A DNA stretch of 12,006 bases, taken from contig JALRFB010000011.1 in NCBI GenBank assembly GCA_023256555.1, positions 1 through 12,006 of the forward strand. Reading direction: 5' to 3'. The stretch is from Sediminibacterium sp. (GTDB taxonomy: Bacteria > Bacteroidota > Bacteroidia > Chitinophagales > Chitinophagaceae). A model generated the notes under the pieces. It was not told where the DNA came from and searched no databases. It was given only the letters and a program-made list of their open reading frames with translations. Position 1 is the first letter of the stretch, and every line of letters starts with the position of its first letter. This document shows positions 1 to 6,690 of the stretch, piece by piece. A program made the translations under genes and the position numbers.

Positions 1-2
1 AA

Positions 3-884
3 ATGGCTTTAGATGAAGTGAAAGAAGGCTTGCCAGCCATCCCTAATTTGTCTACTTCTACTTTACCTATTCCTGCACTAATAGCACGATATGAATTTAG
101 AGACAAGCACTATGATGAAGCCTTGAGATTGCTTAGAGAAAGTGATCATGTAAATCCAGATCTTCACTACAATGACTTTATTAGAACGGCGGTTTTTGCA
201 GCACAACAGAAATATGACAGTGTTTCCTATTATGCTAAAAAAGCTTTTTATAATTGGCCAAGAGCAACTAGTTATTATAAGAACGTCATTTTTGCAGCGG
301 CTAAACAAAAAGATTCTGTTGAAATACAAAAAGCATTTAATCTATATAATAAATTTAGACCAAGTGGAGAAGCTTGGAATCAATACTTGTTAGGCATGTA
401 CGAAGTGAAAGGAGGTACTGATGCGCATTTAAATAGTTTATTAGATAGTGCTATTAGAACCTATCCAGCAGACTCTACATTATTTAAAAACTTGATTGCT
501 ATTTATTCAAGATCTGGTACGCTTGGATTGAAAAATAATATTATTGTGGATTATGCAGGGCAAGGAGCACAGGCATTTGTGAAAGGTAATTACTTAAAAG
601 CAGCTCAATTATATATTAGAGCAAGTGCTTCCGATCCTGCTAATTATACCCATTATGAAAACACTGGCATCTGTTATTACACTGCAAAGAATTATAAAGA
701 AGCTGTAGTATATTTTAAAAAAGCTGCTCAATTGCCTTCTGCTAATACTGGTAAGTCTGAATTTTTCATGGCAATGAGTTTTATAGCCATGAATGACAAA
801 TCAAATGCATGTAGTGCTTTAAATGCTGCAAAATCAAAAAATTATCCAGGAGTGGATACTTATATTGCTCAAAATTGTAAATAA
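3..884 (+). CDS. TPR-repeat protein, C-terminal part (5' end cut by window edge)
   Basis: This reading frame is open from the first base of the window, and the first visible Met (base 3) has no signal peptide or start context, so it is probably an internal Met and the true start lies upstream. The visible 293 residues are almost all helical pairs of tetratricopeptide type. The clearest repeats lie around residues 185-265, with the usual Ala/Gly/Tyr spacing (GNYLKAAQLY, then NYKEAVVYFKKAA); earlier segments such as HYDEALRLL near residue 37 also fit. TPRs are protein-interaction scaffolds. The early part resembles the TPR tail found on some Bacteroidota O-antigen ligase-like membrane proteins, but that is from memory and the membrane part is outside the window. 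The stop codon is 7 nt before the DUF885 gene, so the two are probably co-transcribed. TPR content is secure; the specific role is not known. Confidence 0.8.
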   Translation: MALDEVKEGLPAIPNLSTSTLPIPALIARYEFRDKHYDEALRLLRESDHVNPDLHYNDFIRTAVFAAQQKYDSVSYYAKKAFYNWPRATSYYKNVIFAAAKQKDSVEIQKAFNLYNKFRPSGEAWNQYLLGMYEVKGGTDAHLNSLLDSAIRTYPADSTLFKNLIAIYSRSGTLGLKNNIIVDYAGQGAQAFVKGNYLKAAQLYIRASASDPANYTHYENTGICYYTAKNYKEAVVYFKKAAQLPSANTGKSEFFMAMSFIAMNDKSNACSALNAAKSKNYPGVDTYIAQNCK

Positions 885-891
885 TTAATTT

Positions 892-2595
892 ATGAAAAAC
901 AAGTTCTCTTTAATTGGATTATTGGTAATGCTTGGTATTTTTTCTGTGAGACCAATTGTAGCACAAGATAAAATGCCAACCATATTACAACATTTTCAAG
1001 CAGACAAAGGATCTTTAGAACGTTTTTATGTTATTGATGCCTCTCCAGAAAGACGTCAACGTTTTATTAATTTCAATAATGAGTATTTAAAAAAGATTAA
1101 AGAACTTCCCTTCAATAGTCTGTCTCAATCAGATAAAGTAGATTATTTATTATTTAAGAGTCAATTAAACGCCAACTTGCAGGATTTAAACACTGAAGAG
1201 ACAGCATATCAGTCTTCAAAGAACTGGATTGATTTTGCTTCAGTATTATATACACAAGAAAAGTCAAGAAGAAGGGGGGCAAGTATTGATGGAGAAAAGA
1301 CAGCTTTAACTTGGAATCAATTGAGCAAAGAAGTGCAGTATAAAATGGCAGAATTAGAAAAAGCACCATTATTATCCAAGCAGTCTGCTATGCATATTTC
1401 AAAAACAATTAAGGGGTATAAAAAAGCGATAAAATCTGTGAATGATTTTTATAATGGCTATGACCCTATGTATAGTTGGTGGACCGCTCAATCTATCAAA
1501 AAATTAGATAGTGCTTTGGATATGTATCAATCTTTAGTTGCAAAAAGAACCGATGCAAGTTCAGTTCAAAAAATTGATAAGTCTGGAATTGTTGGAAATC
1601 CAATTGGAGCTGCAGCTATTGAGACTTCTTTGCACAATGCCTTTATACCATATAATGCTCAAGAATTGATTAAAATAGCAGAGAAAGAATTTGCATGGTG
1701 TGACGCTGAAATGTTAAAGGCTTCAAGAGAAATGGGCTTTGGAGATAATTGGAAAGCAGCTTTAGAAAAAGTAAAAAACACTTATGTGCCAGTGGGGAAA
1801 CAACCTGAAATGATTATGGATTTATACAATCAATCGGTTGATTTTATCAAGAAGAATGACATGATTACGATACCGCCATTAGCGGAAGAAACTTGGAGAA
1901 TGATCATGATGACACCAAAGCAGCAATTGGTGAGTCCTTTCTTCTTAGGTGGAGAAACTTTAATGATTTCTTATCCTACAGATGATATGGATGATGATGC
2001 AAAATTAATGAGTATGAGAGGTAATAATCCTCATTTCTCAAGATCTACTGTGCATCATGAATTAATCGCTGGACATCATTTAGAAGGATTCATGAATGAT
2101 AGATATAAGTCTTATAGAAATTTTGAAACGCCATTTTGGACAGAAGGATGGTCTTTGTATTGGGAATTTGAATTATGGGATAAGGGATTTCCAAGAAATG
2201 CAGAAGATAGAATTGGAATGTTATTTTGGAGAATGCATAGATGCGCTAGAATTATTTTCTCATTGAACTATCATTTAGAAAAATGGTCTCCACAAGAATG
2301 TATTGATTTCTTAGTAGATAGAGTAGGTCATGAAAGAGCAAATGCAGAAGGAGAAGTTAGAAGATCATTCACTGGTGGATATGGCCCATTGTATCAATTA
2401 GCATACATGATTGGTGCACTTCAAATTAGGGCTTTAAAAGAAGAAGTAGTAGGTTCAGGAAAGATGAGTTTAAAGCAATTCAACGACGCAGTAATGCGTG
2501 AAAACAATATGCCAATTGAAATGTTAAGAGCATTATTTATAAAAACTCCACTGACCGAAGATTACAAAAGTCAATGGAGGTTTTATAAATATTAA
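892..2595 (+). CDS. Secreted DUF885 family protein, predicted zinc metallopeptidase
   Basis: The protein has 567 residues, the usual size for DUF885. It begins with a basic N-terminus and a hydrophobic core that ends in VA-Q at residues 23-25, a type I signal peptide, so it should act in the periplasm or outside the cell. The family hallmark HExxxGHHL lies at residues 389-397 (H389, E390, H395, H396), followed by TEGW at 417-420, whose E418 is a likely further metal ligand. DUF885 members are treated as metallopeptidase-like and few have been studied biochemically; substrate is unknown here. The usual Pro before GHH is Ala393. The start is chosen because it gives the signal peptide and sits 7 nt after the upstream TPR gene; there is no Shine-Dalgarno sequence. 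The stop is one base from the stop of the convergent M24 gene. Confidence 0.88.
   Translation: MKNKFSLIGLLVMLGIFSVRPIVAQDKMPTILQHFQADKGSLERFYVIDASPERRQRFINFNNEYLKKIKELPFNSLSQSDKVDYLLFKSQLNANLQDLNTEETAYQSSKNWIDFASVLYTQEKSRRRGASIDGEKTALTWNQLSKEVQYKMAELEKAPLLSKQSAMHISKTIKGYKKAIKSVNDFYNGYDPMYSWWTAQSIKKLDSALDMYQSLVAKRTDASSVQKIDKSGIVGNPIGAAAIETSLHNAFIPYNAQELIKIAEKEFAWCDAEMLKASREMGFGDNWKAALEKVKNTYVPVGKQPEMIMDLYNQSVDFIKKNDMITIPPLAEETWRMIMMTPKQQLVSPFFLGGETLMISYPTDDMDDDAKLMSMRGNNPHFSRSTVHHELIAGHHLEGFMNDRYKSYRNFETPFWTEGWSLYWEFELWDKGFPRNAEDRIGMLFWRMHRCARIIFSLNYHLEKWSPQECIDFLVDRVGHERANAEGEVRRSFTGGYGPLYQLAYMIGALQIRALKEEVVGSGKMSLKQFNDAVMRENNMPIEMLRALFIKTPLTEDYKSQWRFYKY
2541..2584 (-). terminator. Candidate terminator for the M24 gene, inside the DUF885 coding end
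   Basis: Arms at 2542-2555 and 2570-2584 pair with one bulged base (2580) around a 14-nt loop. In minus-strand RNA the pair at 2551/2574 is a G-U wobble, whereas in plus-strand RNA it would be a C/A mismatch. The minus-strand hairpin is followed by five U (bases 2545-2541). Both facts favour the minus direction, that is, ending transcripts of the M24 gene whose stop codon lies just upstream. Low GC content keeps confidence moderate. Confidence 0.45.
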
Positions 2596-2596
2596 T

Positions 2597-3922
2597 TTAA
2601 TGTCTACCAATTAAGTGAAGACTGGTTTGTCTTCCATCAATATAGTAGAAATTATTGCCATCAAAATGTCCGTTTTGTTCTAACATAAAACGGACATTTT
2701 TATTCCATTCTTTGATGAATACAGAAGCATTTAATTCAATTGAATAGCAAGTATTTTTATACATCGGGTAATCACCACTACCTGCTACACCATTTTGCAT
2801 ATCCCACATACCAATAGTTGGACCTGCAGCGTGTCCATAATAACCAATAGGATGTGTGTAAATACTAGCTACTATATTTTCTGCTTTAGCCTGATCTAAG
2901 GAAGCTTTTAATATTTGGTTTCCAGTAAGACCTGTTTTAAAGTTACTAGTCAATATGTCTTGTAATCTATTAGCAGTTTTAAGTCCTTCTTTTAAATAAG
3001 CAGGAGCATCAGTTTCGGTTGGTTTTAAAACATAAGCGTGCTCTTGAATGTCCGAGTTGAGTCTTAAATATTTGATACCAAAATCGACATGTAATAAATC
3101 TCCTGATAGAATTACATTATTAGATTCGTTAGTGAATGCTTTTAAATGATCAAAACTTACAGAATCGTTTCTCTGAATTTCAACAGAAGGATGAAACCAA
3201 GTATCCAATCCCATATTATTTAATTTTTGTCTAAACCACCATACCAAGTCATCTGTGGTAGTAACTCCTGGTGTAATGACTTTGCTACTAAAACCTTCTT
3301 CAATGATTTTATGTGTGATACTATTAACTTGAGTGTAGATTTCCATTTCTCTTTTTGTTCTTGTCTCTAGCCATGCAACACCTAAATTAGAAGCAGAAAC
3401 AAAACTAGCCCCTTGTGGTAGCTTTACTGCTTTAGTGAGCTCTTGATAGTCGGTTAAATCTAAGCCATCAGCATGGCCAAAATCGGTAGAATAGTTTAAC
3501 CCAATTTTGCTAGGTTTTAAAGTGGCTACAATATTATTTAATTGATCCCATTGGTTGGGAAATTTTGCTTGGTCCCATGCAGCTTCAATGGTATTACCCA
3601 CTTTATATCTTGCAACCGCCAATTTTTTATACAACTTTGTAGATGGGTTATAATAAAATACAATGATTGTTCTTCTTCTTGCACTTAACCATGTGGAAGG
3701 TAAAAATGTTTTAATAATGGGATCTTCATTATATTCTCTAGATACAATTACCCACATATCAATCTTATTCTTTTCCATTAATGTGGGTAATAATTGATTA
3801 ATTCTTTCATCTAATACCTCGTCGATAATAGCAGATTGTTCTCTTAATGGTAATACTTGTGCGGTACTTATTTGACTATTGAGTAAACAAATCAATAGCA
3901 AGCAAGTGATTATTCTTTTCAT
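2597..3922 (-). CDS. Secreted M24 family metallopeptidase (Xaa-Pro aminopeptidase-like)
   Basis: The 441-residue product has an N-terminal signal peptide ending in STA-Q (cleavage about residue 21/22). A creatinase/prolidase-like N-terminal part (about 25-185) is followed by the pita-bread M24 fold (about 190-430). All five dinuclear-metal ligands expected for M24 are visible: D280 (HVDFG), D291 (NSDIQ), H364 (YGHAAG), E396 (SIELNA) and E415 (MLEQN), so the enzyme should be active. M24 members of this type cut N-terminal residues before proline or act as dipeptidases; the exact specificity cannot be read. A periplasmic or secreted location is unusual compared with cytoplasmic PepP. It starts 3 nt after the DUF2147 stop, so it is probably the last gene of a TonB receptor-DUF2147-M24 operon. 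No Shine-Dalgarno sequence is present. Confidence 0.9.
   Translation of the reverse strand: MKRIITCLLLICLLNSQISTAQVLPLREQSAIIDEVLDERINQLLPTLMEKNKIDMWVIVSREYNEDPIIKTFLPSTWLSARRRTIIVFYYNPSTKLYKKLAVARYKVGNTIEAAWDQAKFPNQWDQLNNIVATLKPSKIGLNYSTDFGHADGLDLTDYQELTKAVKLPQGASFVSASNLGVAWLETRTKREMEIYTQVNSITHKIIEEGFSSKVITPGVTTTDDLVWWFRQKLNNMGLDTWFHPSVEIQRNDSVSFDHLKAFTNESNNVILSGDLLHVDFGIKYLRLNSDIQEHAYVLKPTETDAPAYLKEGLKTANRLQDILTSNFKTGLTGNQILKASLDQAKAENIVASIYTHPIGYYGHAAGPTIGMWDMQNGVAGSGDYPMYKNTCYSIELNASVFIKEWNKNVRFMLEQNGHFDGNNFYYIDGRQTSLHLIGRH
2663..2704 (+). terminator. Perfect hairpin, candidate DUF885 terminator inside the M24 gene
   Basis: AAAATGTCCGTTTT (2663-2676) and AAAACGGACATTTT (2687-2700) are a perfect 14-bp inverted repeat with a 10-nt loop. 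In the plus direction five T end the hairpin (2697-2701), in the minus direction four. It lies 68 nt past the DUF885 stop codon and could end that transcript. In the minus direction it would cut the M24 mRNA before its stop codon, so it is presumably weak that way. The loop carries the codon for the M24 metal ligand E415. Confidence 0.5.
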
Positions 3923-3925
3923 ATT

Positions 3926-4375
3926 TTAATTTTTAACTTTTGTCCAAATATCTGTTCTTCCAATTAAGCTAATACCAATATAGCCTCTAACATTTAAGGT
4001 GTTTTTATCATTTGAGCTAATAGTGCATTTGTATTCTTTCCCATTCTTTGGATCATAAATATGTCCACCTTCCCAATGACCTTCTTTATCATTGTAATGA
4101 AAACCCCAAAGATTAATTAGTCCTAATAATGGACGATTATGTTGATCTGCATTAGGATGTTTAGTATCAGTTTTAGGTTTTTTTGTTTCAGGGTCTATTG
4201 GTTCACTTAACCAAACAATTTTACCTTGGTATTGGTTGCCATTTTTATAAATTTCTACATGTGCATTCCCTGAACCAGTTAGCCATTTACCAATAATGTT
4301 ATCAGCATTTTTTTGCGCATATAAAGCGTTACTGCATACAATTGTCAAAAGTGTAAATAATAAATATTTTCTCAT
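3926..4375 (-). CDS. Secreted DUF2147 domain protein
   Basis: The protein has 149 residues with a signal peptide ending LYA-Q (cleavage about 20/21), leaving a compact mature domain of about 128 residues. The DUF2147 signature is present throughout: IIGKW near the start of the mature part, a VEIYKNGNQYQGKIVWL strand pair, the WEGGHIYDPKNGKEY motif at about 101-115, and the closing VRGYIGISLIGRTDIW. The family is a small beta-rich periplasmic or extracellular domain of unknown function common in Bacteroidota and Proteobacteria. It lies 48 nt after the TonB receptor gene and 3 nt before the M24 gene, which suggests an envelope operon. Its start codon sits in one arm of a perfect inverted repeat (4372-4396). 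The GGA just before the ATG is too close to be a normal ribosome binding site. Confidence 0.9.
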   Translation of the reverse strand: MRKYLLFTLLTIVCSNALYAQKNADNIIGKWLTGSGNAHVEIYKNGNQYQGKIVWLSEPIDPETKKPKTDTKHPNADQHNRPLLGLINLWGFHYNDKEGHWEGGHIYDPKNGKEYKCTISSNDKNTLNVRGYIGISLIGRTDIWTKVKN

Positions 4376-4396
4376 ATCCTTTAATTTAGGATATGA
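4372..4396 (-). promoter_or_regulatory. Inverted repeat covering the DUF2147 start codon
   Basis: TCATATCCT (4372-4380) and AGGATATGA (4388-4396) are a perfect 9-bp inverted repeat with a 7-nt loop. The start codon of the DUF2147 gene (4375-4373) lies within one arm. It has no T tract and is AT-rich, so it does not look like a terminator. It could form an mRNA hairpin that masks the start codon, mark the end of a processed receptor transcript, or be a protein-binding palindrome. The structure is seen; the role is inference. Confidence 0.4.
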
Positions 4397-4423
4397 ATTT
4401 AATACTTCTAGCTCAATTGAACT

Positions 4424-6541
4424 TTAAAACCTAACAGAAATTGTTAAACCACTTGTAGCTGGATCCCCTAAATGCACTGCTCCAAAATCATATGCGTAGG
4501 AGATATAGCGTTGATTTGTAAGGTTTCTCGTCCAAATTTTAAAACTAATATCGTTTAATTGAATACCAGTACTTGCATTGATCAAGTTGTAAGGACTTTG
4601 CTTAATATTATTGGATAGGTCGAAATAAGTAGTGCCTGTATATTTCCATTCTGTTCTGATAAAACCTTTTAAATTATTGTTTAAATTTTTTTCATATTGA
4701 ATTGCCAACATGGAACTTAGGTCTGGAGTAAAGATTTGTTTATTACCATTCAAAATACTATTTGAACCATTTTGAGCAATTTCTAATGATTCAAATTGTG
4801 CATTGGTATAACCAACATTATAGTCTATTGATAAATGCTTTGATGCTTGTGCGGCAAATTCTAATTCGACACCTTTACTATTTAATTTTCCATTGTTTTT
4901 GGTAACAGTGATTGCATCTGGTAAAATTAAAGTGGGTACTTGTGCATCATTCACCTGTGTAAAAAATGTAGTGATATTCAATCTAACATGATTGTTGAAT
5001 AAGTTGTTCTTTAAACCTATTTCTATATTGTTGCTATGCTCTGGCTTATATCTCATTAATGGTGGCTGAGAAGGGTCGGAACTTAATGGAGATAATCCGC
5101 CTGCTCTAAAACCTTTACTATAATTAATGAATCCCATTTGGTCAGCATTAAAACTAAAATCCAATCCTAATTTAGGAGATAAAGCACCAAAATCTGTTTT
5201 CTTACTAATTAATCCTTGTGTTTCATAAATAGCTTTATTGTAGTCTGGACTATAAGCACCTGTTACAAATTGTTCAACCTGCTCGAAATCGTTTCTTACA
5301 CCAGCAGTAATATTTAATTGATTATTGATAGCATAAGTTGCTTGTCCGTATACTGCGATGCCTTTTCTTTTAGTGGTTGTGCTATTGATTAAAGTAAAAT
5401 CACTTCCATCAATTCCCATTAAGTAAGCATCCTTTCCAAAATGGGTACCTTGTTTGGTTGGTGCATTTTGTGCAAATAAATACATACCTGCAGTCCATTT
5501 AATAGGGCTATTATTAACGTTCGAATTTATTTTAAAATCCTGTGTCCAAGCTTTTATATTGTTCCAATCTTTGCCATAATTATTTACCACTGTAATTGCT
5601 TCTAAAGGAGAAAAATCTCCGTCAATTGGATCTGTATAATATCTGTAATTACTTTGATATGCTGTTTGGGAACTAAATTGAAATTTACTTCCATTATAAA
5701 CCACAGATAAAGAACTATTAATGGTTTTGTCTTTCATTATAGTGGTTGCATTCTGATTTAAAACATAAGGATTATTGAAGGCCTGGTCTACGCCAAATAT
5801 TAATGGGAACGCACCTTTGTTTTCTTGTTTTCTATGTTTAGTATTAAATGTGATAGTCCATTTCGAATTTAGCAAATACTTTACATAGTAATTGCCTGAA
5901 AATCCTCTTTGACGATCATAAGGTAATTGGTTGTATTCATTGGTATAATAGCCTTCTCTTGCATCGAATAAGCCACTTGCTCCAAAGAATAATTTATCTT
6001 TTATTAATGAAGTTCTAATATTCGCATTCACTCTTTTCTGACCATAGTTTCCCCATGTCAAGTCTGCTGAACCATTAGTAAAATTAGCTGGTTGCTTGGT
6101 AATAATATTAATTACACCACCCATAGCATTTCTACCATATAAACTTCCTTGAGGTCCTCTAAGAATTTCTATTCTCTCAATGTCGTATAAATTTGGAATA
6201 TAGGTATCCAAATTAAATTGATTGACGCCATCAATATATACAGCTGTAGTTGGATCATAAGATGTTGTTGCAATACCTCTTATCGCAGTTACATCTCTGC
6301 CATCTCCGGGATCTGCACTATAAATATTGGGAATAATGCCACTGATGTCCTTGATATTCCAAACTCTATAGGCGCTTATTTGTTGGCTATTTAAATTACT
6401 AACAGCTAGAGGGGACTTTTGTAAAAGTTCAGTTCTTTTTTGTGCAGTCACTTTTACAGTGTCTAATTGTGCAAATACATGTATGCTTAATATGCTTAAA
6501 ATAAATACTGAAATAGTCTTTGAAAATGCTTTATAGCTCAT
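4424..6541 (-). CDS. TonB-dependent outer membrane receptor
   Basis: The 705-residue protein has a signal peptide ending VFA-Q (cleavage about 24/25), a TonB-box-like DTVKV at 27-31, and a plug domain at about 35-150 with the family motifs AIRGI (86-90), VYIDGV (101-106) and ERIEILRGPQGSLYGRNAMGG (122-142). The rest is a 22-strand beta-barrel by family knowledge, ending in a C-terminal Phe (SVRF) as expected for insertion by the BAM machinery. It lacks the N-terminal carboxypeptidase-regulatory-like domain and long size of SusC receptors, and no SusD gene is next to it, so it resembles stand-alone receptors for small ligands such as siderophores, cobalamin-like molecules or other aromatics. 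The ligand cannot be read. It heads a probable operon with DUF2147 and M24 genes and is divergent from the sugar dehydrogenase. Confidence 0.93.
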   Translation of the reverse strand: MSYKAFSKTISVFILSILSIHVFAQLDTVKVTAQKRTELLQKSPLAVSNLNSQQISAYRVWNIKDISGIIPNIYSADPGDGRDVTAIRGIATTSYDPTTAVYIDGVNQFNLDTYIPNLYDIERIEILRGPQGSLYGRNAMGGVINIITKQPANFTNGSADLTWGNYGQKRVNANIRTSLIKDKLFFGASGLFDAREGYYTNEYNQLPYDRQRGFSGNYYVKYLLNSKWTITFNTKHRKQENKGAFPLIFGVDQAFNNPYVLNQNATTIMKDKTINSSLSVVYNGSKFQFSSQTAYQSNYRYYTDPIDGDFSPLEAITVVNNYGKDWNNIKAWTQDFKINSNVNNSPIKWTAGMYLFAQNAPTKQGTHFGKDAYLMGIDGSDFTLINSTTTKRKGIAVYGQATYAINNQLNITAGVRNDFEQVEQFVTGAYSPDYNKAIYETQGLISKKTDFGALSPKLGLDFSFNADQMGFINYSKGFRAGGLSPLSSDPSQPPLMRYKPEHSNNIEIGLKNNLFNNHVRLNITTFFTQVNDAQVPTLILPDAITVTKNNGKLNSKGVELEFAAQASKHLSIDYNVGYTNAQFESLEIAQNGSNSILNGNKQIFTPDLSSMLAIQYEKNLNNNLKGFIRTEWKYTGTTYFDLSNNIKQSPYNLINASTGIQLNDISFKIWTRNLTNQRYISYAYDFGAVHLGDPATSGLTISVRF

Positions 6542-6690
6542 TTATTGTGTCTTTATGACGCGAAGATAACTTGATTTTTAGCCTCTTTGACTACGTTCAT
6601 CACATTTTTTGTTCATTTCGTCAAAAAAATATGAGTTGGTTTATTGATTTTGTGTATTTTCAGTTCATCTAATTTTTTAACGATTGCAAA
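6542..6690. promoter_or_regulatory. Divergent intergenic promoter region
   Basis: These 149 bases separate the divergent TonB receptor and sugar dehydrogenase genes and must hold both promoters. For the minus strand, TATCTTCG (6568-6561) is one mismatch from the Bacteroidota -7 element TAnnTTTG and would give a leader of about 15 nt, but I see no -33 TTTG at the right distance. For the plus strand the best match is TGATTTTG (6645-6652), also without a good -33 element. GTTCAT occurs three times (6595, 6611, 6663) and could be regulator half-sites. The region call is safe; the individual boxes are weak. Confidence 0.4.

Noticed and set aside
172..393. Overlapping plus-strand frame within the TPR gene
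   Set aside because: It is out of frame with clear TPR coding sequence and shows no recognisable protein features.
2044..2080. Classical HExxH gluzincin motif in the DUF885 protein
   Set aside because: The spacing is HExxxGHH, the DUF885 pattern, not HExxH.
4372..4396. Hairpin after the TonB receptor gene read as an intrinsic terminator
   Set aside because: It has only 9 mostly A/T pairs and no T tract in the minus direction, and it contains the next gene's start codon.
4424..6541. SusC-type glycan receptor
   Set aside because: It is too short, lacks the N-terminal carboxypeptidase-regulatory-like domain and has no SusD neighbour.
6605..6652. TTTG (6608-6611) with TGATTTTG (6645-6652) as a full plus-strand promoter
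   Set aside because: The spacing of 33 bases is far outside the usual range, and the -7 box has a mismatch in the conserved TA.
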